A stretch of 64,000 nucleotides of DNA from Conchiformibius kuhniae DSM 17694 (GTDB lineage Bacteria; Pseudomonadota; Gammaproteobacteria; Burkholderiales; Neisseriaceae): contig NZ_AUAP01000002.1 in assembly GCF_000428785.1 (NCBI RefSeq), positions 62,001-126,000 of the forward strand. Reading direction: 5' to 3'. Both the position numbers and the translations under genes were made by a program. Below the pieces are notes generated by a model that worked only from the letters and a program-made list of their open reading frames with translations, did no database searches and was not told where the DNA came from. Positions 8,342-17,073 of the stretch are shown piece by piece. Numbering within the stretch: position 1 is the stretch's first letter; each line of letters begins with the position of its first letter.

Positions 8342-9070
8342 GTGCGCGAAACAGACGGAAATGCGGGCGGACGGGTGGGGCTGTGGCTGGTGTTGCTGCT
8401 GCTGCTTTTGGGGGCGGCAGCGTTTGCGGCATGGCGCTTGGTGGACGCCTTGGGCGAAGGCGCGGCAAACATCAGCAGTCAAGTCAAACAGGCAAAACCC
8501 ATGCCCGATGTGAACACGGAAACCTTGTCGCAGGTTTCGGGCGCATTGCCCCCGCCCGATTGGCACGTTGCCGAAAATGTCAGCAGTGGCACGGATTTGG
8601 CGGTGCAAAAAGGCGAATTTCTGTATCGGGACGGCCGTCCTGTGGTGCGGCTTGCCCTGTACAATCAGGGCGGATTTGCCATCAGTGCCGCCAAAATCAG
8701 CCTGTCGCTGCTGCTGGACGGGGAGGAAAGCCCGTTTGCGCGGGCGGAGGCTTTGGACATTCCCTTTGACGGACGCGTGCTGCTGCCCGGCGAAAGCTTG
8801 ATTGCCGACCTTGCCGTTGAGGACGAAACATGGCTGGACGAAGCCGTCCGCAGCGCGGCACAACGGCGCGTGTTGGCACAAGTGGTGTTCGTCAATGATG
8901 CCGACCGTGACAACATCGACTATCCGCAAACGGGCGCGGGCGTGTATTTGAAACAGGTTGGCGAAGACTGGGGCGGCGCACCCGCACAGCAAGCATGGGA
9001 CGCCGCTTCCGAAGCCGAAGAAGACGGCGCAACGGCAGATGCAGAACCAATCATCAAGGAACAACCATAA
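8342..9070 (+). CDS. uncharacterised membrane-anchored protein between mraY and murD
   Basis: 242 residues with one strongly hydrophobic N-terminal segment (about residues 12-33, rich in Leu/Ala) and an otherwise soluble, acidic remainder. A central part (about residues 82-200: YRDGRPVVRLALYNQGGFAIS... LLDGEESPF... LLPGESLIADL) reads like a beta-sandwich of the kind found in extracytoplasmic lipoprotein and adhesion domains, but no named family is recognised. GTG start with RBS aaggaac. Its stop overlaps the murD start by one base (TAATG), so the two are translationally coupled. Confidence 0.72.
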   Translation: MRETDGNAGGRVGLWLVLLLLLLGAAAFAAWRLVDALGEGAANISSQVKQAKPMPDVNTETLSQVSGALPPPDWHVAENVSSGTDLAVQKGEFLYRDGRPVVRLALYNQGGFAISAAKISLSLLLDGEESPFARAEALDIPFDGRVLLPGESLIADLAVEDETWLDEAVRSAAQRRVLAQVVFVNDADRDNIDYPQTGAGVYLKQVGEDWGGAPAQQAWDAASEAEEDGATADAEPIIKEQP

Positions 9071-10413
9071 TGAACTGGCACAACAAAAAAATTTTGGTGG
9101 CGGGGCTGGGCGGCACGGGGCAGTCGCTGCTGGCGTGGTGTCGCGCCAACGGCATGGACGCGGCGGGCTACGATGCCAAACTGAATGACGACACCGCCGC
9201 CGCCTTGCGGGCGCGTTTTGACGGCGTGGAACTGCTGTCGGGCAGCTTGCGCGATGCGTTGGCGGGGCGCGACGTGCTGCTCATCAGTCCGGGCATCAGC
9301 CGCCGCTTGCCCGAAATCACCGAATTTGAACGCATCGGCGGCACGGTAAGCGGCGATGTGGACATTTTGGCGCATTTGCTGCGCGACCGTTCCGACCGAA
9401 TCATCGCCATCACCGGCAGCAACGGCAAAACCACCGTTACCTCATTGGTCGGGCATCTGTGCCGCGCCTGCGGCTGCGACACCGTCGTGGCGGGCAACAT
9501 CGGCACACCCGTGCTGGACGCGTGGCTGGCGCGTGGCGGCAAAAGCGCGGACGTGTGGGTGCTGGAGCTGTCCAGCTTCCAACTGGAAACCACCCCGCAC
9601 CTGAACGCTGCCGCCGCCGTGTGCCTGAACGTGTCCGAAGACCACCTCGACCGTTATGACGACCTGCTCGATTACGCGCGTGCCAAAGACGCGGTGTTCA
9701 ACGGCACGGGCGTGCAGGTGCTGAATGCCGATGATGCCTTTTGCCGCGCCATGAAACGGGCGGAACGCGAAGTGCGTTGGTTTTCCCTGCACCCTTTGGC
9801 GGACGGCTACGGCTTGAGTATCGATAAAACGCATTTGATGCATCGGGGCGGCGCTTTGCTGGCGCGGGAGCGGATTCCCCTGCAAGGCGAACACAACGCC
9901 GCCAACGTATTGGCAGCATTGGCATTGTGCGAAGCGGCGGGCTTGCCGCGCAAGCAGTTGCTTGAAGCGGTGAAAAATTTTGCCGGCTTGCCGCACCGCG
10001 TGCAGAAAATCGCCGAAAAGCGGGGCATCACCTTTATTGACGACAGCAAAGGCACGAATGTGGGCGCAACGGTGGCGGCGATGGCGGGTTTGCCGGAAAA
10101 AATCGTGCTGATTGCGGGCGGGCAGGGCAAGGGGCAGGATTTCCGTCCCTTGCGCGATGTCGTGCGCGACAAGGCGCGGGCGGTGCTGCTGATGGGCGCA
10201 GACGCGCAGAAAATTGCCGATGATTTGAGCGGTTGTGGCGTGCCCGTGCATTTTTGCGCGACCTTGCCCGATGCGGTGGCGCAAGCGGCGGGCTTGGCGC
10301 AAGCGGGCGACACCGTGTTGTTGAGTCCTGCTTGTGCCAGCTTGGACATGTTCCGCAGCTATGTTCATCGCGGAGAGGTGTTTGCACAAGCGGTGGCGGA
10401 TTGGTGTGTATGA
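9070..10413 (+). CDS. murD: UDP-MurNAc-L-alanine:D-glutamate ligase MurD
   Basis: 447-residue cytoplasmic ligase that adds D-Glu to UDP-MurNAc-L-Ala. The N-terminal Rossmann-like domain begins KILVAGLGGTGQS, the ATP loop is ITGSNGKTTVTSL (about residue 115), and the central motifs are ELSSFQLE and NVSEDHLDRY. The C-terminal domain has DDSKGTNVGAT and LSPACASLDMFRSYVHRGEVF. Translation is coupled to the upstream gene by a one-base overlap. It is the last gene of the plus-strand dcw block; ftsW and murG, expected next, are inverted beyond the terminator. Confidence 0.96.
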   Translation: MNWHNKKILVAGLGGTGQSLLAWCRANGMDAAGYDAKLNDDTAAALRARFDGVELLSGSLRDALAGRDVLLISPGISRRLPEITEFERIGGTVSGDVDILAHLLRDRSDRIIAITGSNGKTTVTSLVGHLCRACGCDTVVAGNIGTPVLDAWLARGGKSADVWVLELSSFQLETTPHLNAAAAVCLNVSEDHLDRYDDLLDYARAKDAVFNGTGVQVLNADDAFCRAMKRAEREVRWFSLHPLADGYGLSIDKTHLMHRGGALLARERIPLQGEHNAANVLAALALCEAAGLPRKQLLEAVKNFAGLPHRVQKIAEKRGITFIDDSKGTNVGATVAAMAGLPEKIVLIAGGQGKGQDFRPLRDVVRDKARAVLLMGADAQKIADDLSGCGVPVHFCATLPDAVAQAAGLAQAGDTVLLSPACASLDMFRSYVHRGEVFAQAVADWCV

Positions 10414-10422
10414 CGGTTGGGA

Positions 10423-10458
10423 AGACGGTTTGGCAAAATCACCAAACCGTCTTTTTTT
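10423..10458 (+). terminator. rho-independent terminator after murD
   Basis: Stem agacggtttgg / ccaaaccgtct (10423-10433 with 10442-10452) followed by a run of seven T. The T-run overlaps the murG stop codon on the other strand, so the two convergent genes share almost no spacer. Confidence 0.85.
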
Positions 10459-11536
10459 ATGATGTTGCGCCCGCCGCCCGTTCGGCAATGTCGGCAACGG
10501 CAACGGCACTGTCGGGCATTGCCAAAGTGCGGGCGTTTTCCGCCCAACGCAAGCAGGTGGCGCGGTCGAGTCCCGCCAGCGTTTCGGCGAGCGCGGCGGC
10601 GGTGAGCTGTGCCTGCGGCAGCAGCAAACCCGCTTCCGCCGCGACCATAAAGCGGGCGTTGGCGGTTTGGTGGTCGTCTACGGCATGGGGGTAGGGCACG
10701 AGCAGCGCGCCGACGCCGGCGGCGGTGAGTTCGGCAATGGTGAGTGCGCCCGCACGGCAGACCAGCACGTCGGCATCGCGGTATAGGGTGGTCATGTCGT
10801 CAATAAATTCAACGCATTCCGCCGCCACGCCGTGTTGCGCGTAGGCGGCTTGCAGGGCGGGCAGTTTGCCGCGTCCGGCTTGGTGCAACACATGGGGGCG
10901 TGCGTCTGCGGGCAATTGCGCCAGCGCGGCGGGCAGGATTTCGTTCAGCATTTGCGCCCCCAAGCTGCCGCCGACCACGCACAGCCTGAGTTTGCCCGTG
11001 CGCGTGGCGAAACGTTGTGCGGGTGCGGGCAGGGCGGCGATGTCGGCGCGGACGGGGTTGCCCACCAAGCCTTCGGGGTGGCGCGGAAACGCTTGCGGAA
11101 ACGCCGACAACACGGCTGCGGCATGCCGTGCCAATTTCTTGTTCGACAATCCGGCAACGGCGTTTTGCTCGTGGATAATCAGGGGAATGCCCGCCAATTT
11201 CGCCGCCACGCCGCCCGGAAAGGTAACAAAGCCGCCAAAGCCGACCACCGCATCGATGCGGTGTTTGCGCAGAATGCGGCGGGCGGCACGAATGGTGTTG
11301 AGCAGGGTAAACGGCAGCACCAGCTTGCGCTGCCAACCGTTGCCGCGCACCCCCTTCATGGCAACCGTTTCCAATTCGATGCCGTGCTTGGGAACGAGTT
11401 GCGCTTCCATGCTGTCGCGGCTGCCCAGCCACACCACCGTGTGTCCGCGTTCGCGCAGCTTCTCCGCCACCGCCAGCGCGGGAAAAATATGCCCGCCCGT
11501 GCCGCCCGCCATCAGCAGGAAATTTTTGCGATTCAT
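10457..11536 (-). CDS. murG: UDP-GlcNAc:lipid I N-acetylglucosaminyltransferase MurG
   Basis: 359-residue peripheral inner-membrane glycosyltransferase (GT28) that makes lipid II. N-terminal GGTGGHIFPALA loop, VGFGGFVTFP, HEQNAVAGLSNK and a C-terminal GGSLGA loop. The donor-site region is CRAGALTIAELTAAGVGALLVPYPHAVDDHQ. The start ATG overlaps the ftsW stop by 4 bp (ATGA), so the pair is translationally coupled. The orientation is opposite to the murD block, which departs from the canonical dcw order in Neisseria. Confidence 0.96.
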   Translation of the reverse strand: MNRKNFLLMAGGTGGHIFPALAVAEKLRERGHTVVWLGSRDSMEAQLVPKHGIELETVAMKGVRGNGWQRKLVLPFTLLNTIRAARRILRKHRIDAVVGFGGFVTFPGGVAAKLAGIPLIIHEQNAVAGLSNKKLARHAAAVLSAFPQAFPRHPEGLVGNPVRADIAALPAPAQRFATRTGKLRLCVVGGSLGAQMLNEILPAALAQLPADARPHVLHQAGRGKLPALQAAYAQHGVAAECVEFIDDMTTLYRDADVLVCRAGALTIAELTAAGVGALLVPYPHAVDDHQTANARFMVAAEAGLLLPQAQLTAAALAETLAGLDRATCLRWAENARTLAMPDSAVAVADIAERAAGATS

Positions 11537-12828
11537 GATGTTTGCCGCTCCGTATTGTCGGGGTCATCGTCTCCCGCTTCGGCGGCTTCTGCCTGCGCCC
11601 GTTTGCGCTCCGCTTCCGCCTCGTGCGGGTCGGTGAAAGTGATGCCTTTGATTTTCATCTTGTTTTCATAATCCACGCGCAGCAGAATCGTCAGCCCGAC
11701 AATAATGATGACCAAAGACGAACCGCCGTAGGAAATCAGGGGCAGCGTCAAACCCTTGTTCGGCAACAGGCTGATGTTCACCCCGATGTTGATAAAGCTC
11801 TGCACCGCCACCCACACGCCGATGCCGATGGCGACAAAAGAATTGAAATGCAAATCCAAATCCCGCGCATTGCGCCCGATGGAAAACGCCCGCCACACAA
11901 TCCACGCATAGCAGAAAATCAGCAGCGTAACCGTAACCAAGCCCAACTCTTCGGCAATCACCGCCAAAATAAAATCGGTGTGCGCTTCAGGCAGAAAACC
12001 GCGCTTGAACACGCCGTTGCCCAAGCCTTCGCCAAACCAGCCGCCGCGTTCCATCGACATCAGCGAACCCATGCTTTGATAGCCCGTGCCGGTGGGGTCT
12101 TTCCACGGCTGCCACATCACACTCATGCGGCGCATACGGAAATCCGAAGTGGCAATCACCGTTGCCGCCACCGAAATGCCGATGCCCACCACCATCGCAA
12201 ACCAACGTGCGGGCAGATTCGCGAGAAACAGCATCACCAGCGCAATCGCAAACACCACCATCGCCGAACCCAAATCGCGGGTCAGCAAAATAAAACCGAT
12301 GCCCAAACCGATGGGAACGGCCACCCATTTGACCTTGCCGAAATCGTGCAAAATCTCCAAGCGCCGCTTGAAAAAACTCGCCATATACAAAATCGTCATC
12401 AGCTTGAAAATCTCGCTGGGCTGGATTTTCAAACCGCCCGGCATCGGCAGCCAACGCTTCGCACCGTTGATTTCCTCGCCCACCAAAGGCACGATGGCAA
12501 GAAAAATCAGCGCAAACGGCAGCAGCAGCTTCGTCCAGCGCAGCCACCGCCACATCGGCACGCGGCACAACAAAGCCGCCAGCAAAATCCCGATAACGGC
12601 AAACTGGCATTGCTTGATGAAAAACACGGCGCGGTTGGCATAATTGTGCAAACCCGCCTGCGCCACCGAAGCCGAATACACCATAATCAGCCCGAATCCG
12701 AGCAGACACAGCAGCACCCACATCAGGGTTTTGTCGTAATGCCCCTGCCGCATCTGCATTTGGCGGTAACCGGGCATGCTTGGGCGCGTAAACGGTTTGG
12801 CTTTCGGAAAAAGTTCTGGAAATTTCAT
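11533..12828 (-). CDS. ftsW: SEDS glycosyltransferase FtsW
   Basis: 431-residue polytopic SEDS protein that polymerises septal glycan with FtsI. About ten membrane segments are visible, with family motifs including YANRAVFFIKQ, KLMTILYMASFF after QPSEIF, RDLGSAMVVF, GTGYQSMGSLMSM(E)RGGWFGEGLGNG, the EAHTDFILAVIAEELG loop, and the C-terminal LLPNKGLTLPLISYGGSS. The C-terminal tail is charged (Ala/Glu/Arg-rich). The assigned ATG has only a weak upstream SD; a methionine about 18 residues in is an alternative start. It heads the inverted ftsW-murG pair. Confidence 0.95.
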   Translation of the reverse strand: MKFPELFPKAKPFTRPSMPGYRQMQMRQGHYDKTLMWVLLCLLGFGLIMVYSASVAQAGLHNYANRAVFFIKQCQFAVIGILLAALLCRVPMWRWLRWTKLLLPFALIFLAIVPLVGEEINGAKRWLPMPGGLKIQPSEIFKLMTILYMASFFKRRLEILHDFGKVKWVAVPIGLGIGFILLTRDLGSAMVVFAIALVMLFLANLPARWFAMVVGIGISVAATVIATSDFRMRRMSVMWQPWKDPTGTGYQSMGSLMSMERGGWFGEGLGNGVFKRGFLPEAHTDFILAVIAEELGLVTVTLLIFCYAWIVWRAFSIGRNARDLDLHFNSFVAIGIGVWVAVQSFINIGVNISLLPNKGLTLPLISYGGSSLVIIIVGLTILLRVDYENKMKIKGITFTDPHEAEAERKRAQAEAAEAGDDDPDNTERQTS

Positions 12829-13120
12829 TGCTGGTGCGTGTTTCTACCGCATCGGGACAGTCGTGGCAAAGACAGACGGTCGCGCCCGACAACGGTTTGG
12901 AATATTTGATGGGGGCAATCAGACGCGATTTTAACAAAAACGGCGCACGAAAGCACGGCGGGGCGTTGCGTTTTTGCCGCACCGTGCGGCGGTTGGGTTT
13001 CGGTTTGCCGCTATTTGACTGATAATCAATCAAATATCAAAACCGCACCATCATTTGACCGACAAATACCACACCATCATGCCCGCACAAACAGAAAGCC
13101 AAGTCGAAGCGCAACAAACT
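12829..13120. other. intergenic sequence upstream of ftsW
   Basis: About 290 bp without a supported gene. It has a GC-rich part next to ftsW, then a run of tttgactgataatcaatcaaatatc that is palindromic and AT-rich (around 13014-13038), a possible operator or part of a promoter for ftsW. Open frames here are short and continue into ftsW antisense or the repeat. Confidence 0.4.
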
Positions 13121-13466
13121 AGGACGTGTCATCAATTAAAATTTTCTAATATAAATCAGCATAATACCAAAACGCCGTCATTCCCGCGAATGCGGGAATC
13201 CACTGCCTGATGTTTGTGAAGCAAGCACAGCTTGGGTTGGAACGAAGTGAAAACCCAACATTTTTCCGAAAATTTATGGATTTTGTTGGGTTTGCGCTTC
13301 GCGCCAACCCAAGCTACACCTGTGTGGGAATCCAAGTCAAAGCACGAGAAACCTTGATAAAACATGGCTTGCCAAGCATCGGGAGATGGATTCCCGTATT
13401 TGCGGAAATGACGGCACTTGTTGTATTGAGCTGATTTTATTTGGAAATATTAAAAAACGATGCGCC
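13121..13466. repeat. dRS3-bearing intergenic mosaic element N2 with palindromic insert
   Basis: Starts GGACGTGTCATCAATTAAA and ends near AAAACGATGCGCC. It has a perfect dRS3 palindrome at about 13180-13199 and a degenerate one near the other end. The middle holds an extra ~105-bp block (13221-13324) shared with two other elements in this window. Confidence 0.85.
13221..13324. repeat. nested ~105-bp palindromic repeat, copy 1
   Basis: Imperfect inverted repeat. The left arm ...TTGGGTTGGAACGAAGTGAAAA..CCCAACA pairs with the right arm TGTTGGGTTTGCGCTTCGCGCCAACCCAA. Near-identical copies lie at 48355-48460 and, inverted, at 58811-58915, each inside or beside a dRS3 element. This resembles a small non-autonomous mobile repeat. 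Confidence 0.75.
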
Positions 13467-13488
13467 GGTTGATTTCTTTATTCTTTGA

Positions 13489-14079
13489 TTATTTAGGAAA
13501 TTTTACCAAACCCGTTTCGCAGGCAAAGGCATCGACACGCATGTCGTGCGCTTGGACGGGAACGGCGGGGCAGCGTTGGCAGGCAAAGCCCGCGCCCACC
13601 GCCAAAGGACGGCGCGAACCGGCGGCGGCGAGCGTGGCATCGTAAAATCCGCCGCCCTGTCCGATGCGCCGTCCGCACCCGTCAATGCCCACCAACGGCA
13701 CAATCAGCATCTGCAACCGTTCGGCACGGATTTTGCGTCCGCCAAACTGCGGAATGTCGGGCGCGGCGGCGCGGCGGCGTTCGGGGCGCAGCGACGGCGC
13801 GGGGTAGGGCGTGAACCACAGCCGTTTGCCCGTACGGGCGATATAGGGCAGATACAGCCGTGCGCCGCGTTGTTGCGCGGTGCGGACAAAAGCATCAAGG
13901 CGCAGTTCGCTGCCCGCCGCCCAATATACGCCGATGCGTTTCCCGCGTTTAATCAGTGGTTTGAGCGCGTTGTTGGCTAGGCGTTCGGCGCGGCGGCGTT
14001 GTGCGGGGGCAAGTGCGGCACGGGCGCGGCGCAATTGTCGGCGCAAAACGGCTTTATCGGAAACGGTCTGTTCAATCAA
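13489..14079 (-). CDS. 5-formyltetrahydrofolate cyclo-ligase
   Basis: 196-residue enzyme that converts 5-formyl-THF to 5,10-methenyl-THF with ATP. N-terminal KAVLRRQLRRARAAL, middle YWAAGSELRLDAFV and YLPYI, and the C-terminal signature VPLVGIDGCGRRIGQGGGFYDATLA (fits GxGxGYYD-type, here GGGFYD). No ATG precedes the conserved N-terminus; a TTG at 14079 with an upstream ggcaggta SD gives a family-length protein and overlaps the pyrC stop by 8 bp. An ATG further upstream (14163) would add 28 unlikely residues inside pyrC. Confidence 0.88.
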   Translation of the reverse strand: MIEQTVSDKAVLRRQLRRARAALAPAQRRRAERLANNALKPLIKRGKRIGVYWAAGSELRLDAFVRTAQQRGARLYLPYIARTGKRLWFTPYPAPSLRPERRRAAAPDIPQFGGRKIRAERLQMLIVPLVGIDGCGRRIGQGGGFYDATLAAAGSRRPLAVGAGFACQRCPAVPVQAHDMRVDAFACETGLVKFPK

Positions 14080-15112
14080 CGGATTGTACCTGCCAAGCCA
14101 ATTCTTCGCCCGCACACATCGGAATAACCGTATCGTTGCCGAATGCGAAACTTTCCGGCACACGCTGCGGCTGTTTCACCAGCGTGATGGTACGCGGGTT
14201 TTCCGGCAGCCCGTAAAAACGCGCGCCGTTTTGCGAGGCAAAGGCTTGCAATTTGTTCAATGCACCTGCCTGTTCAAAAACTTGCGCGTAAAGTTCAATC
14301 GCAGTCGCCGCGCTGAACACGCCCGCACAGCCGCAGGCGTTTTCTTTGGCGTGGCGCGGGTGCGGCGCGGAATCGGTGCCGAGAAAGAATTTGTGCGCCT
14401 TCCCGCCCGTTACCGCTTCCACCAAAGCGCGGCGGTGGCGTTCGCGTTTCAAAATCGGCAGGCAGTAAAAATGCGGGCGCACGCCGCCCACCAGCAGATG
14501 ATTGCGGTTGAACATCAGATGTTGCGGGGTAACGGTGGCGGCGATATTGTCGCCCGCCGCGCACACCAAAGCGGCGGCATCGGCGGTGGTGATGTGTTCA
14601 AACACCACTTTCAAATCAGGCACTTTTGCCAAAACGGGCTGCAACACGCGCTCGATAAACACCGCTTCGCGGTCGAAAATGTCGATTTCGGGGTCGGTTA
14701 CTTCGCCGTGTACCAGCAGGCGCAAATCCTGTTTGGCGATTTCTTCCAATACCGGCAATAACTTAAACAAATCGGTTACGCCCGAATCGGAATTGGTGGT
14801 CGCGCCGGCGGGATACAGTTTGAACGCGACAATGCCGGCGGCTTTGGCTTCGCGCACGGTGTCGGGCGTGGTGTGGTCGGTGAGATACAGCGACATCAGG
14901 GGTTGGAACGGATTGCCCGCAGGCACGGTGGCAAGGATTTTTTGTTTGTAATCCAATGCTTGTGCAACGGTGGTAACGGGCGGTTTCAGGTTCGGCATCA
15001 TCAGCGCACGCCCCATTTGGCGGGCAGTGTGTGGCACCACCGAGCGCAGACCGTCGCCGTCGCGGACGTGCACGTGGAAATCATCGGGTTGGATAATGGT
15101 GAGGGTTTGCAT
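14072..15112 (-). CDS. pyrC: dihydroorotase (class II) PyrC
   Basis: 346-residue zinc enzyme of pyrimidine biosynthesis that cyclises carbamoyl-aspartate to dihydroorotate. The metal-binding HVHVRDGD lies near residue 13, with MMPNLKPPVTT, KLYPAGATTNS (carbamylated Lys), LVHGEVTD, FEHITT and the C-terminal LGTDSAPH motif. The RBS aaggac precedes the ATG. It overlaps the cyclo-ligase gene downstream. Length fits E. coli-type PyrC (about 348). Confidence 0.96.
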   Translation of the reverse strand: MQTLTIIQPDDFHVHVRDGDGLRSVVPHTARQMGRALMMPNLKPPVTTVAQALDYKQKILATVPAGNPFQPLMSLYLTDHTTPDTVREAKAAGIVAFKLYPAGATTNSDSGVTDLFKLLPVLEEIAKQDLRLLVHGEVTDPEIDIFDREAVFIERVLQPVLAKVPDLKVVFEHITTADAAALVCAAGDNIAATVTPQHLMFNRNHLLVGGVRPHFYCLPILKRERHRRALVEAVTGGKAHKFFLGTDSAPHPRHAKENACGCAGVFSAATAIELYAQVFEQAGALNKLQAFASQNGARFYGLPENPRTITLVKQPQRVPESFAFGNDTVIPMCAGEELAWQVQSVD

Positions 15113-15162
15113 GGCGGAAGTCCTTGTGGAAAAGGGGAAAAGTTTTCATGAAGTCTAAGCCT

Positions 15163-15360
15163 AGGCGTATCATTATTTAAACTTTTATACTGAAAATTCA
15201 GTGTGATATCAAAAATCCGTCATTCCCGCGAATGCGGGAATCCACTGCCTGATACTTGGCAAGCGATGTTTTATCAAAGCTTTTTGTGCTTCGATTTGGA
15301 TTCCCGCCTACGCGGGAATGACGATGCCGTGTTTTTTCAGTCAATTGATGACACGCCTTA
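15163..15360. repeat. dRS3-bearing intergenic mosaic element N3
   Basis: Full-length element with the left end AGGCGTATCATTATTTAAA, two ATTCCC-N8-GGGAAT palindromes and the right end CAATTGATGACACGCCTTA. It lies between pyrC and the TusA-like gene and its right end is about 17 bp from the latter's stop. Confidence 0.88.
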
Positions 15361-15376
15361 AAGCGTGTCGGAATAA

Positions 15377-15595
15377 TTATTTATGGCGTATGACCAGCGT
15401 AAACACGCCGTCCGCGCTGCTTTCCGAGCGCAGCAGTTCGTGTCCCGTGTGGCGGCAAAACGCGGCGAAATCATCGGGTGCGCCCGCATCGGTGGCAAGC
15501 ACGGTCAAAACCTCGCCCGCCGCCATGCCCGCCAAGGCTTTTTTTGCCCGCAAAATGGGTAGGGGGCATTTCAGTCCGGTTACGTCCAGTTGCAT
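15377..15595 (-). CDS. TusA/SirA-like sulfurtransferase
   Basis: 72-residue cytoplasmic protein of the TusA family, which carries sulfur as a cysteine persulfide for tRNA thiolation or other transfers. It matches the family from its first residues: LDVTGLKCPLPILRAKKAL holds the CPxP motif with the persulfide cysteine at residue 10, followed by EVLTVLATD. The length is typical. It is followed upstream (same strand) by a small membrane protein gene and hemE. The exact partner pathway (tusA or a paralogue) cannot be told from sequence. Confidence 0.88.
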   Translation of the reverse strand: MQLDVTGLKCPLPILRAKKALAGMAAGEVLTVLATDAGAPDDFAAFCRHTGHELLRSESSADGVFTLVIRHK

Positions 15596-15607
15596 GGTGT
15601 GCTTCCT

Positions 15608-15907
15608 TTATTGTTGCGCCAAAAGCCGCATTTTAAACCAAGTCGCCATGCCGTACAGCAGCACGCCCGCGCCGCCGAGCAGGGCAAACACGATGCCTTT
15701 TTTCCGCGCATTCGGGCAAAACCAATACAGCGACAGGCTGAAGCTGAAAAACAGCGACACCGCCACCCACAGCATTTTGCGGCTGCCCGCAAAACGGTTG
15801 AGCGTGTGGCTTTCGTTCAGCACCACATACATTTGCCACAGCGCCGCCAAGCCAATCAGGGGAATGCCCGCCACATAGCCGAAAGCAATCCAATCCAGCG
15901 TACTCAT
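15608..15907 (-). CDS. small inner-membrane protein, unknown
   Basis: 99 residues with three or four hydrophobic segments (about 6-28, 45-64, 72-92), positively charged loops and no recognisable motif. It sits between hemE (9 bp away) and the TusA-like gene, apparently one transcription unit running leftwards. Coding potential is supported by tight packing and by a plausible start with RBS (aaggaagc) upstream of the ATG at 15907. Function unknown. Confidence 0.65.
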   Translation of the reverse strand: MSTLDWIAFGYVAGIPLIGLAALWQMYVVLNESHTLNRFAGSRKMLWVAVSLFFSFSLSLYWFCPNARKKGIVFALLGGAGVLLYGMATWFKMRLLAQQ

Positions 15908-15916
15908 GATGCTTCC

Positions 15917-16981
15917 TTAAAGCGCGTGATACGGGCGCGACAGTTCGTGTACGGCTTCCACCAAAATTTCCGCGTGTTCGGGCGGGGTAAACTGATTGAT
16001 GCCGTGTCCCAAATTAAACACATGACCGCTTCCCGCGCCGTAATCGGCGAGAATTTGCGCGGTTTCGGCGCGAATGCGCTCCGGCGTGCCGAACAGCGTA
16101 AACGGGTCGAGATTGCCCTGCAACGCCACTTTGCCGCCCACCCGCGCCCGCGCCTGTCCGATATGGCAGGTCCAATCCAAGCCCAGCGCGTCCGCGCCGC
16201 AATCCGCCATCGCTTCCAGCCACAAACCGCCGCCTTTGGCAAACACGATAACGGGCACGCGCCGCCCCTCGTGTTCGCGGGTCAAGCCATGGATAATCTG
16301 CGTGATATACGCCAAACTAAACTCGCGGAACGCGCCGTGCGACAACACGCCGCCCCAAGTGTCAAAAATCTGCACCGCCTGTGCGCCGTGAGCGATTTGC
16401 GTGTTCAGATATTCGGTAACGGCGCGGGCGTTCACGTCCAAAATGCGGTGCAGCAGGTCGGGACGGGCGTACATCATGGTTTTGATATTGCGGAAATCCT
16501 TGCTGCCGCCGCCTTCCACCATATAACACGCCAAGGTGAACGGGCTGCCCGAAAAACCAATCAAAGGCACGCACCCGTCCAAGGCCTTGCGGATAGAGGC
16601 AACGGCATCAAACACATAGCGCAATTTTTCCATATCGGGCACGGCGAGCGCGGCGACATCGTTTTCGTTTTGTACGGGCTTGCCGAATTTGGGGCCCTCG
16701 CCCGCCGCAAAATACAGCTCCAAACCCATCGCATCGGGCACGGTGAGAATGTCGGAAAACAAAATCGCCGCATCCAAATCAAAGCGTTCCAAAGGCTGTA
16801 AGGTTACTTCCGTTGCCAACTCGGTGTTTTTGCACAAATCCAAAAAACTGCCCGCTTCGGCGCGGCTGGCGCGGTATTCGGGCAGGTAGCGACCCGCTTG
16901 GCGCATCATCCACACCGGCGTGTATTCAACGGGTTGGCGCAGCAGGGCGCGTAAAAAGGTGTCGTTTTTCAGGGCGGTCAT
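15917..16981 (-). CDS. hemE: uroporphyrinogen decarboxylase HemE
   Basis: 354-residue cytoplasmic enzyme that turns uroporphyrinogen III into coproporphyrinogen III in heme synthesis; the length equals E. coli HemE. N-terminal PVWMMRQAGRYLPEYR signature, DAAILFSDIL, GFSGSPFTLACYMVEGGGSKDF and QIFDTWGG, with the C-terminal GNLDPFTL and NLGHGINQFTPPEH. The ATG at 16981 was chosen at the conserved N-terminus; the frame stays open far upstream only because it runs antisense to rpoD. It is divergent from rpoD. Confidence 0.97.
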   Translation of the reverse strand: MTALKNDTFLRALLRQPVEYTPVWMMRQAGRYLPEYRASRAEAGSFLDLCKNTELATEVTLQPLERFDLDAAILFSDILTVPDAMGLELYFAAGEGPKFGKPVQNENDVAALAVPDMEKLRYVFDAVASIRKALDGCVPLIGFSGSPFTLACYMVEGGGSKDFRNIKTMMYARPDLLHRILDVNARAVTEYLNTQIAHGAQAVQIFDTWGGVLSHGAFREFSLAYITQIIHGLTREHEGRRVPVIVFAKGGGLWLEAMADCGADALGLDWTCHIGQARARVGGKVALQGNLDPFTLFGTPERIRAETAQILADYGAGSGHVFNLGHGINQFTPPEHAEILVEAVHELSRPYHAL

Positions 16982-17073
16982 CACGGTTTTTCCATCGGGT
17001 TGAAACGCACGATTATACCCGCGAAAACGCGCTTTCGGGCGTTTGCCTGCCGCCGTTTGCCCAATGGCAGACA

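Noticed and set aside
12960..13040. A short gene on the minus strand ahead of ftsW
   Set aside because: The open frame continues into ftsW out of frame and has no SD or protein-like composition.
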